Part shown: positions 33,310 to 45,089 of the stretch, piece by piece
Layout: each line of letters begins with the position of its first letter
Position numbering within the stretch: the stretch's first letter is position 1
From: Dermacentor variabilis
Taxonomy: Eukaryota; Arthropoda; Arachnida; Ixodida; Ixodidae
Reading direction: 5' to 3'
Assembly (NCBI RefSeq): GCF_050947875.1
Contig: NC_134570.1
Coordinates: 109,932,287-109,996,286, forward strand
DNA length: 64,000 nucleotides
The notes under the pieces: model-generated
Told to the model about the DNA's origin: nothing
The model's input: the letters and a program-made list of their open reading frames with translations, nothing else
The model's database searches: none
Made by a program: the position numbers and the translations under genes

Positions 33310-33466
33310 TTCTTAACGTGCATGCAAGGCTCGATACGCAGGCATTTTTCTTTTCTACTTCCATTGGAACGCGGTCACAGCATCCGGGATCGAACCCGGG
33401 ATCTCGTTCTACGTGGCTCAGCACCACAACCACTGAGCATGGCCTTGCGCTGAGCTACCGCGGCAG
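33310..33466 (-). mobile_element. tRNA-derived SINE (Ruka type), 3'-shortened
   Basis: The minus strand starts CTGCCGCGGTAGCTCAGCG (A box TAGCTCAGCG), has an excellent B box (GGGTTCGATCCCGG), then a body with ATGCACGTTAAGAAACC, the counterpart of GTGCACGTTAAAGAACC in the copy at 49601-49839. The A-box region contains a second CTCAGTGG about 20 nt later. No clear target duplication. Confidence 0.7.
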
Positions 33467-33637
33467 TTTTTTGGAGATGGGCTGAGAGATGACTTGCTAG
33501 TGTAAAGTAGCCTTAGGAAAAGAAGTCACTGTTTCTTTCTTCTAAGCTCGAGCGGTGAAATGCCATTATCTTTTATTAGCTCTGATAGCGAGTCGCATAT
33601 TGAATAATTATTGAATATAGATCTAACAGGTCTTCTT

Positions 33638-34460
33638 TTAGATGCTTTCAAGGCCATCGATGCCATTTTTGGTGCAGAGATCTCGAACTAGGCGCGCATA
33701 TCCCAATTTGCGTCTAATCGATGAAAAGTAGCAAGACAAGTTTAACGTTGTAAGGGGCTGACACAATTTTGGAATTTGGAATTTCGGCTTCAAAAGAAGG
33801 TGCAACTGTGAAAAGTTGATGAACAAATGTTCTTTATCCGAATTTTCCACGATAAAGTGTTGCTTATTGTGACTCCCAGATATTTGTAGCTGCTAGCTTC
33901 ATGAATAGGTGATGTATCTAAGTGATAGGCGCAAGGTATAGTCAAGATATCTTGCCTGTCATTCAAAGTAATATGCTTGTATCTAGGTTGAGCTTCTATA
34001 CCCGCCCCCTGCACAATGCAGGAATAGTATTCAAGCTACTATATAGGCTGCTTTATTGAATCTTTGAAAAACACCCAGTCATAAACGAATAACCAAACTT
34101 GTAACCGACCTTCCACAGCGTGAACAATGTTGGTAATATATAAAATAAGAATAGAAGAGGACCGATGGTAATGCCCTGTGGTACACAGGAAGAGATTATA
34201 AAACAAATCCGATAGTTTTCCACCGGTCTGTACTAACTGTTTAGTATTGAGTGAATAAGCATATGTCCAACAAACAAACAGTTCAGGGATTCCTGTATAT
34301 TTAAGTTCGCATATTAGCTTAATATGCGAGACCTTGTAAAACGCTTTACGAAAATCAAGAAAAAGTAAGTCAGTTTGGTTGTTCTTGTTGCGAAGGAACG
34401 AATCAGAGCCATAAGCTGGCTCACACTGTATACTAGAGAATCGTCTTCTAAATACGTGTT
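33638..34460 (-). pseudogene. CR1-type LINE reverse transcriptase fragment
   Basis: Reading the minus strand from about 34410: LLFLDFRKAFYKVSH (RT domain 3), a degenerate PQG region, YITNIVHAVEGRLQVWLFVY (the FADD box reads FVYD, so the catalytic Asp pair is broken), then ASSYKYLGVTISNTLSW and SIRRKLGYARLVRDLCTKNG (thumb). Frames change several times. The 5' region with endonuclease and the 3' end are absent. An inactive fossil. Confidence 0.7.
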
Positions 34461-34892
34461 TAAAGCTTGTTAGTATTGGAAAGCTACGCTAACACGTAGT
34501 CTAACTTTTTGAATGTCGGTTCCGGACTGTCCCCTAGTCGCACGGCAGTTTTGACGAGAATAGCGAAGCAAGAAATGTAACGGCAAAAGAACCTTTGCAA
34601 ACGGTACAGCGTATCTCCGAAATGTTTACGATATGTCTCCGATGTTCCCTGGATGCCTACAGCGTATCCCCTATATCTATAGCATGCTGTAAATCCGTAT
34701 ACTTGACGATTTATTATTTCTAGATGACGCTGTACTGCTGGCCGGTGGTATGATGCGCAGCGGCTGGACACGAAGCCTAAGCGTTATCAGCAAATATTTC
34801 TTTTCTTTTTAAAGCCCAGGAACACTCGTCTTGTACAGCAATGATGAGACATGTGTACAAAAGCAGACCGGGCTGCTATACGCACTCCTTAC

Positions 34893-35082
34893 CTGTCTCA
34901 AAGTAGGTGTTCTGCTTCTCGAACGCCCGGCTGAACACGTTGACCGGCCGCTGCTGGAGGAAGCAGATGGCCCGGTTCTTCTCGTTCATACCGTGCTCGT
35001 CCATCGCCGACATCTCCGCTCCGTTTGGCACCGACCAGCCGTTGGGTTTCCAGTCACGAGAAGCGTAACCAAGCACTCCGAC
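34893..35082 (-). CDS. Candidate internal host exon (product unknown)
   Basis: On the minus strand an acceptor (TTCGCCGTAG) ends at 35083, then 190 nt stay open in one frame and end at a strong donor, GACAG/GTAAGGAG (34893/34892). The peptide starts VGVLGYASRDWKPNGWSVPN, continues with GAEMSAMDEHGMNEKNRAIC and ends NVFSRAFEKQNTYFETG. The composition is balanced and protein-like, and an in-frame TAG stands exactly at the acceptor, as often at true exon edges. I do not recognise the family. The exon enters in phase 0 and leaves in phase 1. This is the best host-exon candidate in the window. Confidence 0.5.
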
Positions 35083-35099
35083 CTACGGCGAAGTTACCG

Positions 35100-38000
35100 G
35101 CGAGCACAACTCGAAGACGTTGACAACTCGTCGCGCATTTTCACGTTTGTTTCCCGAAACTTGCGTATCTTTCGTCCGCAGCAGTGGGTGGTATAGTCGC
35201 GCTGACTTCAGCGATCTTACTGAAGCAGGAGATCATTCGCATTTGCATATGCCACGCATAAGCGTAAACAAATACGAACACTCACAAGGACACACGCGTA
35301 GCACCAACTCGGCTTCTTTTTCTTTTTTCTCCCCGATGGTCGTTATCCTTCGTTTCGCCTATACACGGCGCCGTAGGAACGGCACAACAGCGCTTTCTCG
35401 CTTTCGACCCTATTCGTCGTGAATGCCAGGGTTGCTCTCCGATCGTGCGCAGTATGTATATATACGTTCGTCTCGGAAGAATAGATGCAGCAGCTGCCTC
35501 CCACAGGCAGACAACACACAGACTGCAACAAGAGAAAGCCAATTCCGAGCGCCACGGCTGAAAGAGGATGAGGAGCTCCCCACCTTTTTTTTTTCTGTTG
35601 CCTGCGCCTTCTCACCTCGTTCGACGTCGCTGAATGCGAAAAGAAGGTTCTGGTGTTTCTCAAAGTTTGTTCTAGCGTGAGAAAAAAAAAGAAAAGGAAA
35701 TACACGGGGTACCGTTGCCTGTAGTATGGCTTTGAGAATAATGAGAAAGATGCCGCTGTCGTTGGCCAACAATATACGAGGGATCCTCTTCGACCCAGAT
35801 CCGCGCCGCTATGTGGTTTGCGGCGGGAGCTGGCGGCCGCACGAGTCGGTAAGCCAGTTGTGTGTAGTATTCTTCGGACAATGGAGGAGTCTGGGTCAGC
35901 AGCGCGTTTGAGGTCAGCGCAGCGGCGGCGGTGCGTCTTCTGCGCTGCGAGAGATACGGGCTGCGGCTTTTACGTCGTTCGCTCCCTTTTGTGCGCGCCC
36001 GTTATCTGGAACGCGGCTAGGCGGGCTCACCGGGACGTCGTCGGGGTGCCCCGGCCTGAGAATCGGTACGCCGAGTTAAGGCGGAGTCGGGAAATATAGA
36101 CATTAGCCGCGAGAACCACGCTAGGACGTGGCGTCACGTCACCACGCGTCTGAACGTCACTTGATTGCTCTTTCCGAAACAGATACACACAAAAAGTTTG
36201 ACATATAGTAGTTCGTGTCAATCAATTACCCTATACCACGACAGCAGATTACCAGAGATGAGCTTACCGATGCACAATCTAACACGCTTCGATGTGAGAT
36301 ATTTGGAGATAGCGTGCAGGAAAATGCGTGCGAGGATGCCTGCCTGGGGTCTATTGACCGCTGGGACGTGCTTACTCCTTTGAGACACGGATAACAAGGT
36401 CGCGATCCTGTTATACTCGGTTACCTAGGCAGCTAGAGAGTATACGACGGGCCACCCAAACAGTTGAGTTGCCGTGACTTCGAGCGCTGTCACAAAACTG
36501 TTTCGGCAAGAACCTCGCAAACAGATGGACGTAACGAGACTAGAGACTGCCGGAAGTATAGACAACTCCACCGCGCAGAGCAGGTTCGGAAGTCAACCTC
36601 TCCCGTCGCGCGGCCTTTGCAACTAGCCGAGCGAGGAGTAGCCTCAAGAAGAGAAAAAACGAATGGCAAGGGGGGCTGCCCACATCCAAAAGCGACCAGG
36701 AGCGCACGTCACCTAATCGTGCAGACGCGGAAGTCAGCCCGGTCGGGCTCTACTATGCTTGACAACTCATCCGTCTGGAGGCAGACAGCCGCCCCTGACG
36801 CGACGTGTTTCTCTTTGCGACAGACGTGAGTGCTCAAAGCGAATCGATTCTCGCAGCGCGGAGGACCGTTGAGCGCAGGGGAGCGATCCACCGAGGTCAT
36901 TCTCTCGCACACGGTGTCATGTGAGATCGCGCACTTTCACTCGGGTCAACACGCGGTCACGTCAGCTTGTTCCACAGAACGACGTCCCCGGGCAGAACTC
37001 GCGAACAGCTGGTATCCACCTTATCGTGAAGATCGAAACAGCCACGCCCTATCGAGCACGGTGACAGCTCTGGGCGTCCGTTCCTCCTTTCAGTCGTGGT
37101 CACGTGCTTCCGAGCATTGTCACGCGGCTTGCAGCCCTTCCGTTCACGTATGCACTCACAGCCACAAACTCCCTAGCTTACAAGAACAGCGACACTACAC
37201 TCGCTTTCTCAGACGAGAAAGCGCACGGCAGCCGCAGCGCAGGTTGAGACCGGCGACTAATCCTTCGATATCACTCCTCTCCTGCCGGGCAACTGTCGTT
37301 AATCCAAAGGTGCCCCCGCAGAACGGTCGTCAGCCTGCTACGGGATCCAGACGGCACCGTTGCAAACGCTCCAGACGTAACGCGTGCGCATCGACACTAA
37401 GAAGCAAGCGCAGTAAAGAGTGCCGCGCAGCCGACGTACACGATTGCCGCGTGTTACACGACGGTCAGAGCGGGTCGGCCCGGCGGGCGCGAGCAACGCG
37501 GCAGCAACGACTATGGCATAACTACTTCGCGCGCCGCAGCCAAGAATCCTGTTTGGGGCCAGGCCTGCGTACGCGCCTTCCCGCCGGGCGAGACGGACAG
37601 CCAAAGCCAGCCGGCGAGCCAGTCAGCCGTAGAAGAAGCAGAGAGAGCATGCTCGGGCGCGGGCAGCCCCGAGAGCTCTAATAATACGTTTCCCGCGAGG
37701 AGAAGAAGCACGGTGTTCGCGTCTTCTTCCTGCTCCAGCTTTCCCACCACAAGACCCAGAGGAGGAAGAAGCAGGCCTCGCTTCATGACGTTTCGTTCTT
37801 TTACAGAGCCTCGTATTTTGCCTTCGTATGGCTGATTTTCTTGTTGGTCGTTTGGCCGTCCCTTCCCCTCCCCTCGAACGCCGCAACAAACCGCGCCTCG
37901 AAGCGACGCTTTTTCAGAGAGCACAGTTCGACGTTTCAGCCGGTCTTTGGAGTTGTGATTTTTTTTCTTTCCTCGCGAGCTCTTCCCTCTCCCTGCTGAG

Positions 38001-38220
38001 CGGAGCAGGCCTGATGGCGTTCACGTGAGCTCCGCTACGCACCCACCTGTCAGGTAAGCCCCTCCCCTTCAACCCTCTTACCGTTGCCTATCTCTCTCAG
38101 AACCCCGCAGGGGCCATCTGCTAAGGCCTACGTAGATGTTCCCCCCTCTCCCTCTTCCGTTGTGTGCGTATATGCACGGCGTCCGTGCCCACGCAATGTC
38201 CGTCGCCGTCGTACGGCCGC
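35100..38220. other. CpG-rich region, possible promoter or 5' UTR
   Basis: Long GC-rich stretch. The largest open frame (36830-37681, plus, 283 codons) begins at GTG, is Arg/Ser-rich low complexity and matches nothing. A strong donor CTGTCAG/GTAAGC lies at 38052 (plus), so a non-coding first exon could end there. No product is claimed. Confidence 0.35.
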
Positions 38221-38231
38221 TTCGCACCACT

Positions 38232-38259
38232 TGCTGCTGCTGCTGCTGCTGCTGCTGTG
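38232..38259. repeat. (CTG)n microsatellite
   Basis: About nine CTG units. Confidence 0.9.
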
Positions 38260-38387
38260 GCCGCGTGTCGTCGTCTGCACGGCGTTGGAGACAATGACCT
38301 GTCTGCCTAGCACACGCAGAGCCATTCTCGGTAACTCGCCTTTCCTCCCCGTGTGTTCCTGTCGGAGAAAGGAGGTTACTGACATAT

Positions 38388-38403
38388 GGGGGGGGGGGGG
38401 GGG
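38388..38403. repeat. Poly-G tract (16 G)
   Basis: Uninterrupted G run following CATAT. Confidence 0.95.
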
Positions 38404-38479
38404 TTATAGCGAACTGGAGAAAGCGCGCTGTTTTTCTCCCTGGCTGGCAGGCGTGGTTGCCCGGTTGTGTTAATTCTTA

Positions 38480-41400
38480 TACAGATTCGCAACACCTGAG
38501 AAGTTGAAAAATGGCTAGTGCTGGCTATAGTGTTCGAAAGCTTCCGAGTGCCCCATCCGTCCTTACAGTAAGGAGGAGTGAGCTCACAGCGATCGCCTGT
38601 GGACCGCGACGTGGTACGGTAACGTATCAGTAAAGACGACGAAGCCACGCAAGTTAATTAATCTCTCGGTGCACTCTACTGGTGACAAGCGACCTTACTC
38701 GAATTGCGAGTCTAAATGTTCCATATTATCGTGCGTCTATCGTCTATATTATCGAGCGTACCCAACCATTTCTTACGAAACGTTCATCACCGTTTGGCGG
38801 TGTATGTCAGGAAAGATGCAACGCGTAGGGATTGAGCATGGAGGTTTACGCCAATAAAAATGATGTAAAACCTGCCGCTAAGCATGGCTGCGTTCACCAG
38901 GTGTCTCGCCAAAATACTATGCATGACGCAGTCAGACTTATAACCACAGGATGGTAGTGTATGTGTGAATAGAACCCGCGGTTGCGCAGACATTTCGACG
39001 CACACCGCGCAGCTAATCTTTTCCGAGGAGCTCTGCCATCGTAACCAACTACACGATGCCGCTTTCGACACCGACTTTCTCCAAGGTCTTTTCCTGCAAC
39101 GGTTGTCATTACACTTGCGCGTGATCTCTGTTGCTTTGCCGCGAATTTCTCCATCGACAAGGAGGGAGAAAAACGCGGGAGTGAGGCCTCAACCGAATCA
39201 TTTATCCGCGCTATATACCTGACCTGTAATTCATAGAAATTCAGTATAACGCTACAAGAACGAGGTCTGTATTCACTGGAAAAGAAAAAAAAATGAAGAA
39301 AGAAGGGTGTTTGGCTAACATTGTTCGTAAGAGCAAATTTCTGCTGCAGATATTAGAGAGTTATAGCTGGCCGGACTTACGGGCCAGCGTGCGAGCGGAG
39401 ACGACAGCGGAGCACCGCACGAGAAAGGAAGAGCTTTAGTTCAGCGATCTTTCCTTCGATCGAGTGGAGTAATTGATCGCTTTGCTGCACCACCTGCCGA
39501 ACAAGGTTGGAGTTGTGAAAACATCAGCATGCTCGCTTCAGGGTGTCGATCGCGGTCGTCCACTTCAAATCGTCCCCAGATGGCCTCGTTGCTGAAACCT
39601 TTCGCAGGTCAGAGGTCCTCTTCAGTGGTGAAACACTTCCGAGGCTCTTTCGTCAGCAGGCTAGCCAGCGCCGCGTTTGAAGACGACGCCGACGACATGC
39701 TGCCGTTCGTGCGGGTGGTCGCCATGTTTGTTTCACAAGAACGCTGGTTGGCTGCACGCGTCCCGCTGGGGAGAGGATACCAGCGAGCCAGTGGCGCGCT
39801 CCGTAAACACGCCGGCCGCCCCAGCGTACCGCACATGCGCAGTGGCGTCTCCGCTGGCCCGCTAAGCCATAACTCTCTATTTTATTAAATTGGGTATGTG
39901 CCGAAGGAAGCAGATCGGGTGGCGAAGGACGACGATCGCTGATCAGCCTTGTCCTGGCTGTCCGGGGCAATGTTATTAGCAAAAAAGGCAGACCAACGGC
40001 GAAGGGCGCGTGCGAGCCAAGAGCTTCGTGGATACGGTCCAAGACGTTGAAAAAGCTGCGCTAGCTATCTGATTGGGCCACAAGAAAGTATGCGGGCAAA
40101 AGAAACACCGCGCTGTCTGTCCCTTCCGTTAGCGCTGCCTTTCCCAAGATTATGTGTGACCATTTCGCCCAATTCAAGACCTCGTTAAAAGCTCAATGAC
40201 GGACATAAGATATGACAACAAACGGCGCCGTGGGTTGCATCTATTATATATGTCCTCGTTCGTTGCTCTTCTATGTCTGTACTTAGTTTCTCCAACTCGC
40301 CTACTCGCATGTAGCCAGAGCCACAAGTCCCCCGCCCCCCCTTCCGGAGCCTATCTTGGCCCTTCCCGCGACGATTTTCTCTTACCTGCGATGTGCGAAT
40401 CCGAACTTCGCGCGAAGAGCTCCGCAGCGAAATCCGCTCATTGACTGAATAGATCGCGGCGTCTTCTTTTTCAACCGCAGCTTGTGTACGCAGACATGCA
40501 ATACGCATGATAATATTTCGATGCTCTTGCACCCATGTTGAGAGTCCTCTTGCATGCGTTTGTTCGGCAAAACTAAGTTCCTAAAAAAAAGTGAAGAAAA
40601 ATGGAAAGCAATAGCTACGCACGAACGGTAAATTGCTGAGGGATTTTTCGTCAGCAAAGCTGGCGATAGTTGCGTTAGCGCGCCATCGCTCACCCTGCAG
40701 GAGAAATAAATACTGTTTCTATAGATAATCACAAAAGAGGCTGCGTTCTGTACGCATTCTCGCTGTCCTCTTTTCTTATTTTTTCTTTTGCCCTTGAAAG
40801 TGCTATATAGTTAAGTGCTGGTCTTTCCGAATTATATTCAGCCGGTATTCAGTGCTTTGTCTGTCCTCTACTCCTTCTCTCCGCCAACAATTTGCGCCGT
40901 TTCTAGTATAAAATGCACCAACATGGCGCCGGAAAGTTGCCTGTCTCAGCGGCGACGCCAACCGACATCTGCCCCTCCGGGAACCCTTCGTCTGGGCTCT
41001 GAGTAGGCTTATAATAATGAAAACGACTAAATGTGTGCGCTTTGCAGGCTCGAGCTTTTTCAACTTCCTTGGACGCCGGCGTCGTCGATCGTCATGGCAT
41101 TCGACCCATCGTCGCTAAAATCACGGGGCGTCAGAATTTTTCCGCAGCTCATTCTTATTCGCTACACGCGAGCTTCTCTAAGAGAATGCTTTAGATTGAG
41201 GTCAAGTGTGATTTACTTTTTCAAGAAAACGGGAAATACAGACGTCATCTTATTATATATACAGAACTGCTGAATCAATCTGAATAAGATGTGTTGCCTT
41301 TACGAGAGAGATCTTAGTTTTACCGAACTTTACTAACGGTTGAGAGCAAAATGTTGATTTTAGGCTTCGTATATTTTTGTAATAATGCGCCTAAAATCAG

Positions 41401-41975
41401 CAATTAAAAAAAGGAAACGAAACAAACACGGAGAGACAGAAAGCGGTAAGACAGGGAGGTTAACGAGAGGACATTTCCGGCTGGCTGCCCCGTACTGCGG
41501 AAAGAAACAAAGGTGTACGAAAGATACGAAACGAAAAAAATGTACAGAGAGTACGGATGAACAATAGAGTAAGCTTTCATTTACTTTCTACAAAGTCGAT
41601 TTAGATTAGCTGTATATTTGTTTTCACTTAATCCTTCATTTTAATGAAATCATTAGCTTACACTCTATCTCTCGATTCTCATGCACGCGTACCAATTCAT
41701 AAATTTTGTTTGCAATCTCTTACATTTATTTTTCCTTATTTTTTATGGAACCATCCGGGTCTTGGCCCATCCCGCGAGTGTAAATGTGCCACTAACATGT
41801 GAGCTGCACATTTACACATACATGTGCAATAAGACGCTGCTAGACGGCCTCTAGAGGAGACATATCGTCACACGCTGTGTTAGGGTCACAGACGTTATAC
41901 CAGGTTACAGAGACTCGTACAACGTCACCGCGCACAGTCTTGCACAATCACAATTTGTTGCCTAATCCAATCTCC
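38480..41975. other. No gene recognised
   Basis: At 39725 (minus) an ATG in good context (AAACATGGCG) opens 38 codons (MATTRTNGSMSSASSSNAAL...) in CpG-rich DNA and then stops without a donor; it may be a promoter-proximal frame. The remainder has no supported feature. Confidence 0.35.
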
Positions 41976-41983
41976 TAATCCAA

Positions 41984-42172
41984 TCACCGTTGTCCCCGAA
42001 GGCCTGCGTCCAATAATTTTGCTTTCTGTGAGTGGTTGCATTTGTCCGTGTGCTCAATTATTATGCGGTCTATCGTCTGGTCGAAAAGAGCGCATCCGGA
42101 AAAAAGGTGCGCGACTGCATCGCAATGTTTACAGAAAGCACAAAGATTGCAAATGTGTAACGGTTGACACAA
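41984..42172 (-). pseudogene. Possible LINE C-terminal zinc-knuckle fragment
   Basis: The minus frame reads CQPLHICNLCAFCKHCDAV followed by AHLFSGCALFDQTIDRII. A C-x2-C-x-n-H-x4-C pattern with HLFSGC resembles the cysteine-rich end of non-LTR retrotransposon polyproteins. Short and isolated, so the assignment is weak. Confidence 0.35.
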
Positions 42173-42258
42173 AAAGGTTGTTAATTGGTTAGTTAAATTG
42201 GGTTTAATTTTTAAAGAAAACTAAACGTATTGCAGATATGTAAATTACGTTGTCAGAG

Positions 42259-42265
42259 CATCCAA

Positions 42266-42270
<5 letters not shown>
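42259..42270. repeat. Target-site duplication, left copy
   Basis: CATCCAAAGCGA, identical to 42456-42467. Confidence 0.8.
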
Positions 42271-42296
<26 letters not shown>

Positions 42297-42455
42297 ACTA
42301 AACTTTTATTTTCCGAAACGGTAAACCGAGTAAGAACCCGGTTCGCCCTAGGTGGGAGGATTCCTTATTCCACGAACCCTCTGGCTTTGGCGGCCTACAA
42401 CTGAAGTGTGGGAGGCCAAGCTTTCCTCCGATGAACTGGACGACCAACGCAGTCT
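42271..42455 (-). mobile_element. 5'-truncated GA-tailed LINE 3' end with 12-bp target duplication
   Basis: CATCCAAAGCGA occurs at 42259-42270 and again at 42456-42467. Between them, read on the minus strand, is a tick LINE 3' UTR (CCTCCCACCTAGGGCGAACC, GGTTTACCG, AATAAAAGTTTAG) ending in a (TC)n tail of 13 units at 42271-42296. A textbook target-primed insertion. Confidence 0.8.
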
Positions 42456-42467
42456 CATCCAAAGCGA
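42456..42467. repeat. Target-site duplication, right copy
   Basis: CATCCAAAGCGA, identical to 42259-42270. Confidence 0.8.
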
Positions 42468-42850
42468 ACAAATTTGAAATATGAGTTGCAGCTAGCGTAA
42501 AATTGTCATAGTGCTTGCAATTGGATTTTGTAAAACCCTCACTCGCAAATTGGCGCCATACTTAAGGGTGGTATATCTACGACGGTTATTCAAAAAAGTA
42601 AGGGCCGTTTGGTCTCGAGAAAACTATACATTCGTCAGTAAAAGTTTTCATTGGCGGGTTTAGTTTATAACAAACTTACTTCACTTTTATAGATAATAAC
42701 CGTTAACTTGTAAGAACTTCTCGTACCGCTGCACCCGTTTCTTTAGTGCTTCTGCACAGAAGCTCGCCTCCCGGGAATTCAACCAGTTGACAACGGTGGT
42801 CTTGAGTTTCTCGTTGTCTTCAAACCATTGTTCCCCAAGGCACTGCTTCA

Positions 42851-42854
<4 letters not shown>

Positions 42855-42919
<65 letters not shown>

Positions 42920-43488
42920 TTTAATGATACGAAATGCTGAGAGGTCGGCCTGAGGTATATTCCTCTAGCCAGCTACTCGGCATTGGGGAAAGGGGAAGAG
43001 GGAAAGAAAGAGGGAAGAAAGAGGTGCATGATGGGTGACGATGACGATAGAAGGAAGATGTAGACCATATGGCAAGCAATTTGGCATGCTCAAAGTCTGC
43101 AATCCAGGCCAGTAATTTTTAAAAAGTTCAGTAATGCCTGGATGGCCTTCAAACTCGATTGAGCATCTGGCGAAGGGCCTAAAATAACGTCCTCCGACAA
43201 CGGTGCGCTGTCGAGACGCTTAAGGTCGTTGTCCAACCTTTCACGCTCTTCCACGTACTTAGGGCAGTCACAAAGCACATGACCTATAGTCTCAGTCACA
43301 TTGCACACCTCACAGAGTGAAGACTCGGTGCGTCGCATGAGGTGCACGTATCCGCGCGTAAACGCTACCCCCAGCCTTAGTCTGTGCAGAAGACTGGCAC
43401 AGCTTCGTTGAATTTTCGGTGCTGCTTAAAATTCATGGTAGGGTCCAATCTCTAGAGTCGTCTGTGGCGATTATCCAGATTGTCCCAG
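42855..43488 (-). mobile_element. 5'-truncated LINE inserted in mariner, GA-tailed
   Basis: On the minus strand the insert starts near TGGGACAATCTGG, runs through the LINE C-terminus and 3' UTR (CAGCATTTCGTATCATTAAA), and ends in a long (TC)n tail at 42914-42855. The flanking mariner sequence joins in frame at FFH/LKQC with only a few bases (GTG) duplicated. The tail type matches the separate insert at 42271-42455. Confidence 0.8.
43090..43380 (-). pseudogene. LINE ORF2 C-terminal cysteine/histidine domain
   Basis: The minus frame reads LRLGVAFTRGYVHLMRRTES, then SLCEVCNVTETIGHVLCDCP KYVEERERL, then ALLNFLKITGL and a stop near 43090. C-x2-C-x6-H-x4-C is the zinc-finger-like end found after the RT/RNase H part of I/R1/LOA-type LINEs. 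5'-truncated, though this last segment is unbroken, which points to a fairly recent insertion. Confidence 0.75.
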
Positions 43489-44544
43489 TGCGTGAAAGAA
43501 GAGGAAATAGTCACTTGGTGCAAGGTGGGGAATGTAGGGTGGGTGATCAAAAAGTTCCCAACCTAAACCTTGAATCTTCTCCTTGGTTTGGGCAGTGGTG
43601 TGAGGACACGTGCTTTCATGGGGGAGGACGATTCGAAATGACAGTTTCCTGCTCCATCTATTTTTGGATGCCACGTCTCAGTTCGGCGAGCGTACGCAGT
43701 ATACCTCAGCTGTAACTTTGGTCACACATTCCGCGAAATCAGCAAAAAGAACGTCCTTTTCGTCCCAGAAAATGGTAGTCATCATTTTCCGACTCGAGTA
43801 AGTAGATTTCTTGATCTTTTTCGGCTTAGGTGAAGAGGAGTGGCGCCATTGCATCGATTGCTGTTTTGTTTCTGCAGTGGCGCAGAATATCCAAGTCTCG
43901 TCGCCTGTAACGATGTGCAAAAACAACTCACCTCCATCTTGTCGCTAGCGATCCAAAAACGCCCGTCCACTCTTTGCTGTTTGAGTTGGTCGGTAAACAT
44001 TTTTGGTACCTGCCTCGCACATACTTTGTGATATGCGGACTTTTCAGTTATAATCATGTAAAATATAGTGCGTCCAACAAGAGGAAATTTACCAGCTAGA
44101 CCACTAACTGTCAGTCATCGATCTAATCGCACTTGTTGAACAGTTTCATTGGCCCGGACGCCGGGCCTCCCACTCTGCTCTTCGTCGTGCACATTTGTGC
44201 GGCCATTACTGAAGTCCCGACATCTTTTTCTGACCTCTCCTTCGCTCGTCAATGTAGGCCTATAGACTAGGCGCAATTCCCCATGAATTTGAGAAGCTGA
44301 TTATCTTTGTGCGCGTGAAAATCGAATTACAGCTCGCACTTCACAACAGGCGGGAGCAACAATTTTCGCGGACATTGTCGCCTGCATTCCCCGACAAGCA
44401 GACGAGTACTCGGCCAAAACGATAGCTTCATTACCTTCGCGAAGAATTAACAGATGGCGCTTCAGAAATAAAGCTTTATTCTGACGAGTAATTCTTTAAA
44501 TATACGCAGACAGCCCTTACTTCTTGAATAACCCTCGTATTTTG

Positions 44545-45085
44545 TCAGCTTTGGATACCTCAATCAGGGAAACTATGAGAATAGTCATATTGTTCTTTTT
44601 CTTTTGTCGATGAGTTATAAGTTTTAAATATTATGCTGCAGATATCTTATATGTTGCGATATTTCAAGCCGTTTGTAAAATGAATTGGTGTCTTAAATTC
44701 AAAAGATAAAGAATAAAATAAAGATACTCCATACAGTCGGTACAATTTAACTTTTTCTCTTAAGTTCAATAAACATCATCGAAATCAGCGCAGTAGAAGC
44801 CGACATAAACGATTTCTCGATGTTCGTGCATTTAGAGAGGAGCTCCCGGTGTAAAACTACCTTGTGAACGCTGAAATTTTGGCTTCGCTATTCGGCATTG
44901 CGCAGTTATTCTTCGCCCACCTATACACACGTTGAAAGACAAGGCGGCGAACACGTCCCCGCTTCACTTGATGACGGCTGCTTTGGAAGCCTTCACCGCT
45001 TTCATTGTGTCACGGCTTGTCATCCGTTCGATGCCGGCGCGAAGTCGTCGATGGAGTATACAAGCCGGTTGGTCGTATTGTCTAA
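44545..45085. other. No gene recognised
   Basis: AT-rich then mixed sequence, no supported frame. Confidence 0.4.
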
Positions 45086-45089
45086 CATA

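Larger units (their letters stand above)
42687..44387 (-). pseudogene. mariner transposase pseudogene (interrupted)
   Basis: From the ATG at 44387 the minus strand encodes APACCEVRAVIRFSRAQ and RDFSNGRTNVHDEEQSGRPG (DNA-binding half), then YHKVCARQVPKM and VTGDETWIF with the first catalytic Asp, TKQQSMQWRHSSSPKPKK, TTAQTKEKIQGLGWELFDHP and PPYIPHLAPSDYF. The DNARPHT motif reads ESTCPHT, and PDLAPSD reads PHLAPSD, so two catalytic aspartates look lost. Frameshifts and stops are present. After the LINE the frame resumes at HLKQCLGEQWFEDNEKL and ends FLQVNGYYL at 42687, the usual mariner C-terminus. Dead copy. Confidence 0.85.
42580..44537 (-). mobile_element. mariner element with TA duplication, split by a LINE
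   Basis: The ends are inverted: CGACGGTTATTCAA at 42580 and, read on the minus strand from 44537, CGAGGGTTATTCAA, each followed by AGTAAGGGC. TA flanks both ends (42578-42579, 44538-44539), the mariner target duplication. Removing the LINE inside (about 42855-43488) leaves about 1.32 kb, the normal mariner length. Confidence 0.85.

Noticed and set aside
36830..37681. Longest open frame in the window (283 codons, plus)
   Set aside because: It starts at GTG, is Arg/Ser/His-rich low complexity in CpG-rich DNA, has no recognised domain or coherent splice structure, and a donor-like GTGAGT lies at its very start.
39609..39725. 38-codon frame MATTRTNGSMSSASSSN on the minus strand
   Set aside because: It stops before any good donor. 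A promoter-proximal short frame is possible, but no gene can be supported.
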